Source of the DNA: Giesbergeria sp.
Lineage (GTDB): Bacteria; Pseudomonadota; Gammaproteobacteria; Burkholderiales; Burkholderiaceae_C
Assembly: GCA_023150295.1 (NCBI GenBank)
Contig: JAKLLE010000011.1
Span: forward strand, 1-64,000
Reading direction: 5' to 3'
Length of the DNA: 64,000 nucleotides
In this document: one piece after another, positions 1 through 10,252 of the stretch
Layout: each line of letters opens with the position of its first letter
Numbering within the stretch: position 1 is the first letter of the stretch
The notes under the pieces: model-generated
The model's database searches: none
What the model was told of the DNA's origin: nothing
What the model saw: the letters and a program-made list of their open reading frames with translations, nothing else
Program-made: the position numbers and the translations under genes

Positions 1-110
1 CTATGCGTCAGCAGTCGCGGCCACAGCAACCCTCGTGGCGTCAAGCGCAAAATGAGTAACTTCAACGTACGCCATCGTGGGGAAAACCTTCATCGAAAGC
101 ACCACCCAAC

Positions 111-869
111 ACCGGTGCTTCGTATCTGAACAGTATTGAGGCTAGCCTGCCGCAGTACAAGGACCTGCCGGTGCTGTCGGTCAGCGCGCCGTTCAAGAGC
201 GGCTTTCAGGGCGCGGCTGACTACACCGACGTGGCCGTGGGTCCGCTGGCCATCAACAACGCGGCCGACCTGTACCTGTATCCCAACACTGTGTACGCGG
301 TGAAGGTCAACGGTGCAGACATCCAGAAGTGGCTGGAGGCCGCGGCCAAGCGCTTCAACCAGATTGACCCGGCCAAGACCACCGAGCAGGCGCTCATCAG
401 CACCTTCCCCGGCTACAACTTCGACATGTTCACCACGCCCGACGTGCAGTACGAGATCGACGTGACCCAGCCCGTGGGCAGCCGCATCAAGAACCTAGCC
501 TACCTGGGCAAAGCCATCAACCCGGCGCAGGAGTTCGTGATTGCCACCAACAACTACCGCGCCACCAGCGGCAAGAGTTTCATCGACAAGCTCGACGGCT
601 CGGGCACCATCTGGGCTTCGCCCGACGCCAACCGTGACGTGGTGATCGACTACATCCGCAAGAACCCGGCGGTGACCCGCACGGCCAACGGCAGCGCCAA
701 GAGCTGGCGTTTTGCCAAGGTGAAGACGGCGGGGGCCGTGGTGTTCAGCTCGGGCGCGGGCGCGCTGTCTGTGGCGCAGGCCGCAGGCCTGAAGAACGTG
801 AGCCTGCTGGCAGCGGACGACGGCTCTGGCAAGGGCACGTCCAAGTACGCCATCGACCTTTCGCAATAA
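111..869 (+). pseudogene. cpdB: CpdB-like 2',3'-cyclic phosphodiesterase/5'-nucleotidase, C-terminal fragment
   Basis: The frame reads ASYLNSIEASLPQYKDLP and then about 230 residues matching the C-terminal substrate-binding half of periplasmic 2',3'-cyclic-nucleotide 2'-phosphodiesterases (motifs ADLYLYPNT, FNQIDP, EIDVTQP, ATNNYRA). These enzymes scavenge nucleotides in the periplasm. The N-terminal metallophosphatase domain is not in the window. Upstream of about base 111 the frame no longer looks like the family and hits a TAA at 57-59, so the gene is truncated or joined to foreign DNA. The GTG at 171 listed in the ORF track is an internal codon. It ends in TAA at 867-869, followed by a terminator. 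The family call is from recalled motifs; the truncation is seen directly. Confidence 0.72.
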
Positions 870-934
870 GGCCAGGGGCCAAGATCCACGACGTCCTCCA
901 AGAGCAAGCGTCCACGGTTTGCTCTTGATTTGAT

Positions 935-976
935 AGCTGCTAACGTCCTTTGCACGGGCGCTAGCAGCTTTTTTTA
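935..976 (+). terminator. Rho-independent terminator after the cpdB fragment
   Basis: An 8-bp perfect stem (AGCTGCTA / TAGCAGCT) is followed by a run of Ts. The stem carries the AGCTATCAA-type repeat in reverse orientation. The stop codon of the convergent smr gene (974-976) lies inside the T tract. Confidence 0.75.
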
Positions 977-1879
977 TAGTTGATTTGTGCGCTGTGGCGA
1001 AGAGCGCACCCCCACCGGTTGCAACAGCACCAGCAGGGCGCCCGCGCCGCCATCCACCGGCCGTGCCTGCACGAAGGCCAGCACCTCGTGCTTTTGCACC
1101 AGCCAGCGCTGCACGCGGCTCTTGAGTACAGGGCTTTTGCCGGGCGAGCCCAGGCCCTTGCCGTGCACCACGCGCACGCAGCGCACGCCGTTCTTGTGCG
1201 CGGTGCGGATGAAGGTGCTCAGCGCCGTGCGGGCTTCATCCACGCGCAGGCCATGCAGGTCGAGCTGGCGCTGAATGCTCCAGTGCCCGGCGCGCAGGCG
1301 GCGCGTCACTTCCACGCCAATGCCGGGGCGGCGAAAGCTGAGCTGGTCGTCGGTGTCCAGCAGGGTGCTCACGTCGAAGTCGTCGCTGATCGACTCCTGC
1401 AGCACGCGTTGTTCGTCCAACTGGTGCTGCACGGGCAGGGGTGGCGGCTGGGGGCGGTGCGGCAGGGCCAGGTTGCGGTCATGCAGCCGGGTGATGGGGC
1501 CTACTGCGCGGCTGAACAGGTGGCGCTCGGCTTCGCGCCGAGCGGCGGCTTCGCGCTGGGCTTTTTCTTCGGCCTCCCTGCGGGCCTGTTCTTCGTGCAG
1601 GTGGCGGGCCACGGCGGCCAGGTCCTGCAGGTCGGTGATGCGCACGCTGGCGCGGCGGGGTGTGGGCGCGCTGCTGCGGCGGGCTTTGCGCGGCACCGGG
1701 GCGGCATCTGTGCTGGGGGCAGCCCGTGCTGGGCGTGGCGCGGCAGCGGGCCGGGGTGGTGCCACCGGCACGCTGGCGGGCGGTGCCACCGTCGGCGTGG
1801 TGGGAGCCGTCGCAGCGCCCTTGGGCGCGCGTGCGCGCTCCAGCGCCAGGCGCAGGGCGGTATGGCCGGGCAGGCTCAC
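974..1879 (-). CDS. Smr-domain protein (MutS2-like C-terminal nuclease domain)
   Basis: This 301-aa protein has a long Ala/Pro/Arg-rich, probably disordered N-terminal half with an Arg/Glu-rich coiled stretch (about residues 90-120). A C-terminal Smr domain follows (about 200-290), with the signature LDLHGL and the VVHGKG loop. Stand-alone Smr proteins are DNA- or RNA-binding and often nucleolytic. The GTG start follows the radC stop by one base, so the two genes form one transcript (radC-smr). The stop overlaps the terminator of the convergent upstream gene. The exact substrate cannot be told from sequence. Confidence 0.85.
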   Translation of the reverse strand: MSLPGHTALRLALERARAPKGAATAPTTPTVAPPASVPVAPPRPAAAPRPARAAPSTDAAPVPRKARRSSAPTPRRASVRITDLQDLAAVARHLHEEQARREAEEKAQREAAARREAERHLFSRAVGPITRLHDRNLALPHRPQPPPLPVQHQLDEQRVLQESISDDFDVSTLLDTDDQLSFRRPGIGVEVTRRLRAGHWSIQRQLDLHGLRVDEARTALSTFIRTAHKNGVRCVRVVHGKGLGSPGKSPVLKSRVQRWLVQKHEVLAFVQARPVDGGAGALLVLLQPVGVRSSPQRTNQL

Positions 1880-1880
1880 G

Positions 1881-2594
1881 CTACACCAGCCCTTTCTCGG
1901 CCATCGACAGGGCCTGGCCCGGCGCCACGATCACATGGTCCAGCACGCGCACGTCCACCAGGGCCAAGGCGGCTTTCAGGGTCTGGGTGAGCGCCTCGTC
2001 GGCGCGGCTGGGCTGCACGCTGCCGCTGGGGTGGTTGTGCGCCAGCACCACGGCAGCGGCCTGGTGGTGCAAGGCACGCAGCACCACTTCGCGCGGGTAC
2101 ACGCTGGTCTGCGTGAGCGTGCCGCGAAACAGCTCTTCCAGCGCCAGCAGGCGGTGCTGGCTGTCGAGGAACAGCACCGCAAACACCTCGTGCGCCTTGG
2201 CGGCCAGGTGCAGTTGAAGGTAGTGCTTGACGGCCTGGGGCGAGTCGAACACCTCGCGCTCGCGCAGTTGCTGGGCCAGCGCGCGGCGCGCCAGTTCCAG
2301 CACGGCCACCAGCTCGGCGCGCTTGGCTGGGCCCAGGCCTTTGATGCGTTCGAGGTCGGCTGCGCTGGTGTGCAGCAGCCCGGCGATGCCGCCAAAGCCG
2401 CCCGTGGGCTGGCCGGTGCTAGGGTCTTGCGCCGGGGGCTCCAGCAGCTCCTGTGCCAGTTGCAGCACGCCCTTGCCCACAATGCCGGTGCGCAGCAGGA
2501 TGGCCAGCAGCTCGGCATCGGCCAGCGCGGCGGGCCCGCGCGCCAGGAGCTTTTCGCGCGGCTGCGCGTCGGCAGGAAGGTCTTTGAGCGGCAT
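1881..2594 (-). CDS. radC: RadC family protein (JAB1/MPN metalloprotease fold)
   Basis: A 237-aa protein beginning [17 protein letters not shown]. It has an N-terminal helix-hairpin-helix-like part (about 20-105) with [19 protein letters not shown] and a C-terminal MPN/JAMM domain with the metal-binding HNHPSG motif and a downstream Asp (LDHVIV). The length is normal for the family. Historically named a DNA-repair protein, its actual biochemical role is unsettled. It is divergent from fkpB, with about 56 bp between the two start codons that must hold both promoters. It is followed immediately by smr. Confidence 0.93.
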   Translation of the reverse strand: MPLKDLPADAQPREKLLARGPAALADAELLAILLRTGIVGKGVLQLAQELLEPPAQDPSTGQPTGGFGGIAGLLHTSAADLERIKGLGPAKRAELVAVLELARRALAQQLREREVFDSPQAVKHYLQLHLAAKAHEVFAVLFLDSQHRLLALEELFRGTLTQTSVYPREVVLRALHHQAAAVVLAHNHPSGSVQPSRADEALTQTLKAALALVDVRVLDHVIVAPGQALSMAEKGLV

Positions 2595-2650
2595 GGAGAC
2601 GGGGGTGTAAACGCCGAAACGTAAAATGGCGCCAGTTTATCGAGGCATCC

Positions 2651-3103
2651 ATGGCAACTGTTCAACCGGGTTCTTTCCTGACCCTGCATTACCGACTGGC
2701 GGGCCCTGAGGGCGACGTCATCAACACTTTCGAAGACAAGCCCGCCACGCTCACGCTGGGCAACAGTGAGCTTTCGCCCGTGCTGGAGGAGCGCCTGCTG
2801 GGCCTGGAAGAGGGCACGCGCACCAGCTTCGAGCTGGCGCAGGGCGAGGCCTTTGGCGAGCGCAACCCGGCCATGCAGCAGTGGGTATCGCGCAAGCTGC
2901 TGGACACCCTGGGCGACCCCGACGAGCAGTACCACGTCGGCGAGGCGGTGGAATTTGCCACGCCCGACGGCTCGGGCTCCTACGCGGGCGTGGTGGTGCA
3001 GGTGGGCAACGCCGACAGCCAGGATGCGCTGCTCATCGACTTCAACCACCCGCTGGCGGGGCAGCCCGTCACCTTCGAAGTGCACGTCATAGGGGTGCTA
3101 TGA
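2651..3103 (+). CDS. fkpB: FKBP-type peptidyl-prolyl isomerase, SlpA/FkpB type
   Basis: A 150-aa cytoplasmic FKBP-type cis-trans prolyl isomerase with the SlyD/SlpA arrangement: a short N-terminal FKBP strand ([11 protein letters not shown]), an inserted flap (about residues 70-125), and the closing strand [11 protein letters not shown]. No His-rich metal tail is present, so it is the SlpA rather than the SlyD form. Its TGA overlaps the ispH ATG (ATGA). This pairing with ispH is widespread in proteobacteria and indicates translational coupling. Confidence 0.93.
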   Translation: MATVQPGSFLTLHYRLAGPEGDVINTFEDKPATLTLGNSELSPVLEERLLGLEEGTRTSFELAQGEAFGERNPAMQQWVSRKLLDTLGDPDEQYHVGEAVEFATPDGSGSYAGVVVQVGNADSQDALLIDFNHPLAGQPVTFEVHVIGVL

Positions 3104-4068
3104 ACCACCCGCAAGAGGTGTTGCTGGCCGAGCCGCGCGGTTTCTGCGCGGGGGTGGATCGGGCCATCGAGATCGTCGAGCGTGCGCTGGCCAAGTTTGG
3201 CGCGCCGATCTACGTGCGCCATGAAATCGTGCACAACACCTACGTGGTGAACGACCTCAAGGCCAAGGGCGCGATCTTCATCGAGGAGCTGTCCGACGTA
3301 CCGCCCGGCGCCACGCTGATCTTCAGCGCGCACGGTGTGAGCAAGGCCGTGCAGGAAGAAGCCCGCGCGCGCGGCTTTCATATTTTCGACGCCACCTGCC
3401 CGCTGGTGACCAAGGTGCACGTCGAGGTGGCCAAGCTCGCCCAGGAGGGCTACGAGTTCATCATGATCGGCCACAAGGGCCACCCCGAGGTGGAGGGCAC
3501 GCTGGGCCAGCTCGACGGCGGCATCCACCTGGTGGAAGACGTGGCGGACGTGGCACGCGTGCAGCCGGCCCAGACCGAGAAGCTCGCCGTGGTCACCCAG
3601 ACCACCCTGAGCGTGGACGACGCCGCCGAGATCACCGCCGCCGTGCGCGCGCGCTTCCCCAAGGTGCGCGAGCCCAAGCAGCAGGACATCTGCTACGCCA
3701 CGCAGAACCGGCAGGACGCGGTCAAGCTGCTGAGCCCGCAGGTGGACCTGGTCATCGTGGTGGGCAGCCCCACCAGCTCCAACAGCAACCGCCTGCGCGA
3801 ACTGGCGCAGCGCATGGGCACCACCAGCTACATGGTGGATTCTGCGGACGAGCTGCGTGCCGAGTGGTTCAGTGGCATCGCCCGCGTGGGTCTGACGGCG
3901 GGGGCATCTGCGCCGGAGGTGCTGGTGCAGCAGGTGATCGAGCGCATCAAGGCCCTGGGTGCCGTGTCGGTGCGCAAGCTCAGCGGTATCGAGGAAACGC
4001 TCAAGTTCCCGCTGCCCAAGGGGCTCAAGCTCGACGACACCGGGCCGGCGGCGGACGGTGGTGAATAA
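3100..4068 (+). CDS. ispH: 4-hydroxy-3-methylbut-2-enyl diphosphate reductase
   Basis: A 322-aa [4Fe-4S] enzyme that catalyses the last step of the MEP isoprenoid pathway, HMBPP to IPP and DMAPP. The three cluster cysteines are visible in [21 protein letters not shown] and [10 protein letters not shown]. The conserved HGV and the SSNSNRL motif are also present. The ATG at 3100 overlaps the fkpB stop; the longer ORF in the track (from 2881) is only an upstream extension through fkpB in another frame. A strong terminator follows. Confidence 0.97.
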   Translation: MNHPQEVLLAEPRGFCAGVDRAIEIVERALAKFGAPIYVRHEIVHNTYVVNDLKAKGAIFIEELSDVPPGATLIFSAHGVSKAVQEEARARGFHIFDATCPLVTKVHVEVAKLAQEGYEFIMIGHKGHPEVEGTLGQLDGGIHLVEDVADVARVQPAQTEKLAVVTQTTLSVDDAAEITAAVRARFPKVREPKQQDICYATQNRQDAVKLLSPQVDLVIVVGSPTSSNSNRLRELAQRMGTTSYMVDSADELRAEWFSGIARVGLTAGASAPEVLVQQVIERIKALGAVSVRKLSGIEETLKFPLPKGLKLDDTGPAADGGE

Positions 4069-4101
4069 TTCGCTATCAATTTGATAGCTATTTGCGCAAG
4101 T

Positions 4102-4130
4102 AAAACGGGCCTTAGAGCCCGTTTTTTATT
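4102..4130 (+). terminator. Rho-independent terminator of fkpB-ispH
   Basis: Stem AAAACGGGC / GCCCGTTTT with a 6-base loop and a T run. A reverse-oriented AGCTATCAA-type repeat sits just before it (about 4073-4099). Confidence 0.85.
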
Positions 4131-4178
4131 GAATTTTGCAGGCGTTCCTGCTCGCAGCGATCCAGGGGGGGGCCCTCA

Positions 4179-4895
4179 TCAACTCCACAGATCGAGTGGT
4201 GGATCTGCCGCCACGGCGCGCAGGATGTCGGTGCGCGAGACAAAGCCCACCGGTATGCCCGCCTCGTCCGTCACGGGCAGGCCGGGCAGCCCGGTATCCA
4301 GCAGCACCGAGGCCAGACGGCGCACATCGGTGTCGGGCGCAACGGTGGGCACGGGGGTCACCATCACGGCAGACACGGGCCGCCGGGCCAGCGCGATGGT
4401 GGCCTGGATGTGGCCCGGTTCGGGCAGCAGGTCCAGCGGCGCCATGTCGGCACGCACCAGCAGACCGATCACACGGCCCAGGGCATCGACGACGGGCGCC
4501 TGCGCGACGCCATGCTCGGCCAGTTGCTGCCAGGCATGGTTGACGATGGCGTCGGGCTGCACCGTCAGGCTGCGCGGCGTCATCACGTCGCGTACGAGCG
4601 AGAGGGGCTGGCGCGTGGTCGGTGTGGGGTGGCCGGTCTGTGCATAGGCGCTCACTGCGTCGTGTGCGCGCAGGTTGGCGCTGCCGGTGGGCGCTGCGGC
4701 GCCCGTGGTTTCAGAGGTGCCGCTTGGCTGTGCGCCGCCAGGCAGCAGGGATTCCAATGAGAAGGGTGGCGCCTCGTCGGTGCCGCGCGTGCGCAGCGCC
4801 TGTGGGCGGTTGACCCGCCGTGCCGATGTGATGCGCGCAAGGTTCTCGGGGCCACCCCGGTACATCTGTCCCGATGGGCCAAACACAAAAAACAT
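4179..4895 (-). CDS. CBS-domain pair protein
   Basis: The ORF is open from 4976, but the ATG at 4895 (MFFVFGPSGQMYRG) has a good AGGAGG ribosome site seven bases upstream and gives a 238-aa protein. The N-terminal about 120 residues are low-complexity. They are followed by two CBS motifs (VMTPRSLTVQPDA... and VMVTPVPTVAPDT...FVSRTDIL), which together form a Bateman module that usually binds adenine nucleotides. No catalytic domain is attached. It lies alone between ispH and serS, convergent with ispH. The regulated partner is unknown. Confidence 0.85.
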   Translation of the reverse strand: MFFVFGPSGQMYRGGPENLARITSARRVNRPQALRTRGTDEAPPFSLESLLPGGAQPSGTSETTGAAAPTGSANLRAHDAVSAYAQTGHPTPTTRQPLSLVRDVMTPRSLTVQPDAIVNHAWQQLAEHGVAQAPVVDALGRVIGLLVRADMAPLDLLPEPGHIQATIALARRPVSAVMVTPVPTVAPDTDVRRLASVLLDTGLPGLPVTDEAGIPVGFVSRTDILRAVAADPPLDLWS

Positions 4896-4980
4896 GGCAG
4901 CCTCCTGCCACCCCTGGATGCGGGATGGGCCTGCACATGTTATCGGCAAGGCCCGCAGCTTCCGCAGTGGGGCCATCTAA

Positions 4981-6348
<1,368 letters not shown>

Positions 6349-6380
6349 AAATCCTGCTACAATCTAAAGCTTGCCCGCCA

Positions 6381-6470
6381 GGAGAGGTGGCAGAGTGGTC
6401 GAATGTACCTGACTCGAAATCAGGCGTAGTGGTAACACTACCGAGGGTTCGAATCCCTCCCTCCACTGCA
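6381..6470 (+). tRNA. tRNA-Ser (anticodon CGA), 3' end altered by island insertion
   Basis: The molecule has a GGAGAGG 5' acceptor strand, anticodon arm CCTGA-CTCGAAA-TCAGG (CGA), a long class II variable arm, and a T arm GAGGG-TTCGAAT-CCCTC. The 3' acceptor strand reads CCTCCAC followed by TGCA. It therefore mispairs at positions 2-71 and 3-70, and no CCA is encoded. The matching 3' strand CCTCTCC-G-CCA lies 7.5 kb away at 13940-13950. This copy is probably impaired or inactive; UCG codons could still be read by a UGA-anticodon tRNA-Ser elsewhere. Confidence 0.85.
6443..6463 (+). repeat. Left attachment core of the tRNA-Ser island
   Basis: The 21 bases of the T arm and first acceptor bases, starting GAGGGTTCGAATCCC, recur exactly at 13923-13943. 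Everything between is accessory DNA with a tyrosine integrase. This is the usual att arrangement for elements that insert in tRNA 3' ends. Confidence 0.8.
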
Positions 6471-6484
6471 AGTATTCATATCAG

Positions 6485-6515
6485 ACGGGCCCGAGTGGCC
6501 CGTTTTGCGTTTTTA
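6485..6515 (+). terminator. Terminator downstream of tRNA-Ser
   Basis: Stem ACGGGC / GCCCGT with a 7-base loop, followed by a T-rich tract interrupted by GCG. The remaining 190 bases to the next gene show no other feature. Confidence 0.6.
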
Positions 6516-6704
6516 CCCTCTAGCGTACCCGCGATAGTGCGCGGCACATGGCGCTTGCTGGGGACATGACGTGCCATTCGCCATCCATATACCTAGATGC
6601 TGGCCGTATTCCGGCAGGTATCGAGCCTCAGCTATCTACGGATAGAGTTCACTTTGGATATTCATCAGGTGAGCGCTACCCGTGACATAGTGAGATTGTC
6701 GTGA

Positions 6705-7091
6705 TTACCGCTTCTTTAGCGTGATGCTGTTTGCAGTACGGGAGATCTCTTTGTATTTGCGCAGTGTCGTCAAGGCGCCGACTCCACCTGCAGCAATTGC
6801 GATGGCAATTGCCGAAGTGGTTGCGGGGATTCCGAGTATCCCCACTGCGGCAGCCGCAGTAACTCCAGCTGCGGGCGCGGTAACCGGGCCAGCTGTGCCA
6901 CCCGTACCTAGCGTTGCATATGCGGCAAACGCTGCGATACCAATAGCTCCAAATGCAATTGCCCACGCTACTTGACCTGTAGCACGGATCCTGATGGTCT
7001 TTTTTGCCAGGTCACCTTCAATTTCAATCTCATCCGCGCCTGACTTTAGAGCCTCGCCAAGCTCTTTCTCGGTTTTGACTTTTCGCGCCAT
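6705..7091 (-). CDS. Hypothetical membrane protein with Gly/Ala helices
   Basis: This 128-aa protein is not a family I can name. The N-terminal about 30 residues are charged (MARKVKTEKELGEALKSGADEIEIEG). Residues about 40-110 form two long Ala/Gly/Ile-rich hydrophobic stretches broken by Pro, and the C-terminus is basic (TLRKYKEIS...LKKR). This looks like a helical-hairpin inner-membrane protein. It is the last gene of a minus-strand run that starts at the integrase. Function unknown. Confidence 0.6.
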   Translation of the reverse strand: MARKVKTEKELGEALKSGADEIEIEGDLAKKTIRIRATGQVAWAIAFGAIGIAAFAAYATLGTGGTAGPVTAPAAGVTAAAAVGILGIPATTSAIAIAIAAGGVGALTTLRKYKEISRTANSITLKKR

Positions 7092-7119
7092 CAGTCTCTC
7101 CCTTGGTTCTTACAGGATG

Positions 7120-7407
7120 TTACTTCACGGCAAGGCACGTCTTTCGCGCATCGTGTTTTTTGATGGCGTAGCAACGATCCCGTGATCCTTTGATTTCCGC
7201 CAGACACTGGTTGCGGTTGTCACCATCCTTGATGCGGTAGCAACTTCCAGAGTCCCGCTTGACCTGCGCCAGACAATACGCCCGCTTGTCCGCATCCTTG
7301 ATCGCGTAGCACTCCGAGGTGCCCGCCATGGCCTCCCCCATCCAGGCCATTGCGATCATGCAGAGCGGCACGAGGAGGTAGCTTCTTGCTATGCTGTTTA
7401 TGGTCAT
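7120..7407 (-). CDS. Small secreted protein with three Cys-repeat units
   Basis: A 95-aa protein with a signal peptide (hydrophobic SYLLVPLCMIAMAWMGEAMAG, cleavage after AMA likely). Three tandem units follow, of the form CY-x-IKD-x-D-x-R-x2-x-CLA-x2-K, spaced 22-23 residues apart with two Cys each. Six regularly spaced cysteines suggest a periplasmic disulphide-stabilised repeat. The genes on either side are also membrane-associated. I know of no function for this repeat. Confidence 0.65.
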   Translation of the reverse strand: MTINSIARSYLLVPLCMIAMAWMGEAMAGTSECYAIKDADKRAYCLAQVKRDSGSCYRIKDGDNRNQCLAEIKGSRDRCYAIKKHDARKTCLAVK

Positions 7408-7414
7408 GGTGCCC

Positions 7415-8335
7415 TCATTCGCAGATGCTGTGGAACATGGCCTGCTCCTCGCCAGCGGTACATATGGTCAGTTGCTTTCCATCTCGCTGCCAGCGGAATC
7501 TACACATGGCCAGCCCTGACCCGCTGCAGGTCTGCATTTCCGGACGGCCCTCACATCGGGTGTCACCTTCCATGCATTGATCTGCCTCTTTAGAGATCAC
7601 AGGCTGCCAGCCATCGCGCATGAGAACCACCCGCACCTGTGCATAGGATTCGTTGCGAGCGAATGATGGGACAGGACGCCGTTTGATGCTAGTCTGGGCC
7701 TGGGTTTCGTCCACCACTGGCGGCGGCGAGCGATCATTCCCGTCTGGTGCCTTGCGAGAGACCATGATTGGCGCGCGATTCTCTGCCGCCACGGTTTTGC
7801 CGGTGAGCTTCTGCCATTGCCCAGCATATGTCCAGTATGTCTGTCCTTGGTAGGTGACCTGCATGCGCTTGGGTTTGAGGGGATCGGCATCCTTCGATGA
7901 TTGCCATTCCATCCAGTCCGCCCTCACTGGATCACCATGCGTCACCTCACGGCATTGCCCGCGTGCGATCTTGCGCATGGCCTCCGATCTCCATGCCGCT
8001 GCATCTCGCTGCATGTAGGTGTCGCTGGTGATGATGCGTCTCTGCATATCCGGTTGGTGGCGGAATTTCTCCAGCAGGGCTTGGTTCGTCACATCTTTGG
8101 CACCGATGATTTCATCGAATGATTGCTGCTGGCTGCACAGCAGGGCAGGCTCGGTCATGGCAGGGCGCAGTTCCAGTTCTACGTCCGGCATGAGCAGTGC
8201 GACCGGGACCATGACTGCGACAGCCAGCCCGTACCACGCCAGGATCACCTTCGCTTTGCCTATGCGGCCCTGTCCCCATGTGACTGATGACCACGCCCGG
8301 AGAGACTTCCACTTGGTGGCGAGATAGTTCTTCAT
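7415..8335 (-). CDS. Hypothetical membrane-anchored protein
   Basis: A 306-aa protein with one N-terminal transmembrane segment (about residues 28-48, VILAWYGLAVAVMVPVALLM). A hydrophilic, presumably periplasmic domain follows, with a Pro-rich linker near residue 200 and a Cys-rich C-terminus (QCMEGDTRCEG, TCSGSGLAMCR, CTAG, ICE). The start ATG overlaps the integrase stop (4-bp overlap), so it is translated with the integrase. Its cysteines and position make it a likely partner of the downstream Cys-repeat secreted protein (inference). Confidence 0.65.
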   Translation of the reverse strand: MKNYLATKWKSLRAWSSVTWGQGRIGKAKVILAWYGLAVAVMVPVALLMPDVELELRPAMTEPALLCSQQQSFDEIIGAKDVTNQALLEKFRHQPDMQRRIITSDTYMQRDAAAWRSEAMRKIARGQCREVTHGDPVRADWMEWQSSKDADPLKPKRMQVTYQGQTYWTYAGQWQKLTGKTVAAENRAPIMVSRKAPDGNDRSPPPVVDETQAQTSIKRRPVPSFARNESYAQVRVVLMRDGWQPVISKEADQCMEGDTRCEGRPEMQTCSGSGLAMCRFRWQRDGKQLTICTAGEEQAMFHSICE

Positions 8336-9669
8336 TGCATTGCTCCCTCTGTGTTGTTGTGCTGATTTGGTGTGTCGTCCCGTGTTGATGCGAGTGGGTC
8401 AGAGCTATGACCGTCGGTCATATTTCCTGCGCGGCGACCGATGGCGTAGTCCGCCCAGTCCTGCATGAGCTGCTGCCGTTTAGCGAGGAGGTCACCACGC
8501 CGATACGCTGCCTCCACCTTGTTGCCCACCGTATGAGCCAGTGCCATTTCTGCGACCTCGTTCGGGTAGTCGGTTTGCTCTGCGCACCAGTCGCGGAACG
8601 TAGAGCGGAACCCATGGGGCACCGCCTCCAGCTTCAGGCGACGGAGTACCGCCGTGAGCGTCATATCCGAGAGCGCACTACCCAGTTCAGGATCACGGCT
8701 GTTGGGGCTCGGGAATACATACGCCTTGCCCGTGGTGCGTCCCGCTGCGAGAGCGAGCGCTTTCATTTCTTGCAGGAGTGCGATAGCTGCATCCGACAGC
8801 GGCACCCGATGGGCCTTGCTGGCCTTCATGCGTTCAGCAGGGATGGTCCACACCCGCGCAGCCAGATCGATTTCTTCCCAGGTGGCACCGCGAACTTCTC
8901 CGGAGCGGGCTGCCGTCAGGATCAGGAATAGCAGGGCCTTGGCACCCATCCCCTCCTGACCCACCAGTTGCTCCATGAATACCGGCAACTGCGCATAGGG
9001 CAGCGCCTGAAAATGCGTCGTCTTGGTCACCTTGCCCGGAGCAGGCAACAGCTTGTCCAGCAGCCCCTTCCAGCGTGCAGGATTGGAGTCCGTGCGGTAG
9101 CCCCGTGCAATAGCCCAGTCGATGATGGATTCGATTCGACCGCGCAGACGGGTGGCCGTCTCTGTCTTGCTGGACCAGATTGGCTCCAGCACCTTGAGCA
9201 CCATCGCCAGCGATATGTCCCGCACAGGCATCTTGCCCAGCACGGGCGTGGCATACATGTCCAGCGACCGTTGCCACTGCTGCGCATGCTTGGCGTTCTT
9301 CCAGCCCTTCTCATGCGAGGCGATGTAGCGTTTGGCCGCTTCACCGAACGTCATGCTGGTGTGGATTTCCGCGACCAGACGGGCCCGCGCTCTGCGTGCG
9401 TCCTCGATAGGGTCGATGCCCTGCGCCAATTTGGCACGGGCAGCCCGAGCCGCCTCCCGTGCATCCGCCAGCGTCACGGACGGATAGGAGCCCAGGCCCA
9501 GGTCTCGTCGCTTGCCTGCCACCTGATAGCGCAGCACCCAACTGCGCGAGCCGTACATCGTGACGTTGAGGATCAGGCCACGCACGCCGCCGACATGGTT
9601 GGTGCCACGGCGCCAGAGAGCTGCCACCTGGGCCGCACCCAGTTCCTTGCGCGGTTCGCGGGGCATCAT
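8332..9669 (-). CDS. Tyrosine integrase, P4/DUF4102 type
   Basis: A 445-aa site-specific recombinase for the tRNA-Ser island. The N-terminal arm-binding domain is of the DUF4102 type (GLILNVTMYGSRSWVLRY...LGLGSYPSVTLADAREAA). A core-binding SAM-like domain follows (about 110-190), then the catalytic domain with Arg in TAARSGEVRGATW, HGFRSTFRDW (His-x2-Arg), LAHTVGN, and the nucleophile Tyr in VEAAYRRGD. All catalytic residues are present. Unusually for the type, it lies mid-element, about 1.9 kb from the tRNA. Confidence 0.93.
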   Translation of the reverse strand: MMPREPRKELGAAQVAALWRRGTNHVGGVRGLILNVTMYGSRSWVLRYQVAGKRRDLGLGSYPSVTLADAREAARAARAKLAQGIDPIEDARRARARLVAEIHTSMTFGEAAKRYIASHEKGWKNAKHAQQWQRSLDMYATPVLGKMPVRDISLAMVLKVLEPIWSSKTETATRLRGRIESIIDWAIARGYRTDSNPARWKGLLDKLLPAPGKVTKTTHFQALPYAQLPVFMEQLVGQEGMGAKALLFLILTAARSGEVRGATWEEIDLAARVWTIPAERMKASKAHRVPLSDAAIALLQEMKALALAAGRTTGKAYVFPSPNSRDPELGSALSDMTLTAVLRRLKLEAVPHGFRSTFRDWCAEQTDYPNEVAEMALAHTVGNKVEAAYRRGDLLAKRQQLMQDWADYAIGRRAGNMTDGHSSDPLASTRDDTPNQHNNTEGAMQ

Positions 9670-9923
9670 GGCTGCACCTCCGCTGGTGCAGGACGGGGAT
9701 AGCCGGGGGGCTCATAGATCAGTACCTGCCACTCGCACACCGAGGCACGGGAGAGGGCTGGAGCAGGGTCACCCCCATCCATGGCGATTAGCTCACTCTC
9801 GACGGCGCGAGTTCGGCCCTCGGTGAGCCAGTCAGTCCAGGCGCGGTAGCGGGCGATCATCCCGGGGTCGCGCTGGTGGAGATAGATGACCTGCAGGGGC
9901 GCAGGCGGGTTCGGTGCGGTCAA
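9666..9923 (-). CDS. Small hypothetical protein upstream of the island integrase
   Basis: The ORF is open from an ATG at 10094, but a TTG at 9923 is preceded by a strong AAGGAGG site. That start gives an 85-aa protein beginning TAPNPPAPLQVIYLHQRDPG. The stop overlaps the integrase ATG by 4 bp, so translation is coupled. The protein contains YRAWTDWLTEGRTRAVE and an acidic middle. No family recognised; it could be an excisionase-like or regulatory partner by position only. Confidence 0.55.
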   Translation of the reverse strand: MTAPNPPAPLQVIYLHQRDPGMIARYRAWTDWLTEGRTRAVESELIAMDGGDPAPALSRASVCEWQVLIYEPPGYPRPAPAEVQP

Positions 9924-10064
9924 TCGAGTTTCCTCCTTGACCGCCACTCTGGAGAATTTGGAGGGCTTGCAGGAAATTTTGATTTCATCGTCCCGGAACC
10001 CGCATGGATCAAGGCGATGCTCTCCTCTCCCCAACTTTATTGAGTTGGTTGCTATCAATTTCAT

Positions 10065-10088
10065 ATCAATGACTCCTATGTCATTGAT
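10065..10088. promoter_or_regulatory. 24-bp inverted repeat, operator-like
   Basis: Half-sites ATCAATGAC and GTCATTGAT are perfectly complementary around a 6-base spacer. It lies in the gap between the DUF1643 gene and the integrase operon, both on the minus strand. No T run follows, so an operator or protein-binding site is more likely than a terminator. Confidence 0.5.
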
Positions 10089-10252
10089 TTTCAATAGCTT
10101 TTTCCAGCGGCGGAGAGGGGGTGTCCGGAGCGGTCAGGCTGTCTTGATGGACGAGACAGGGGACGAGTTTTCTTGCGACGCGAGACACGGAGACTCCCTG
10201 GTGATGGGGAGCATGGAGGGGAGAGCAGCGGGTAGAGCTACCCGCCATTTGC

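Noticed and set aside
980-2624. Plus-strand ORFs of 336 and 449 codons opposite smr and radC
   Set aside because: Shadows in GC-rich DNA; the minus strand carries recognised domains.
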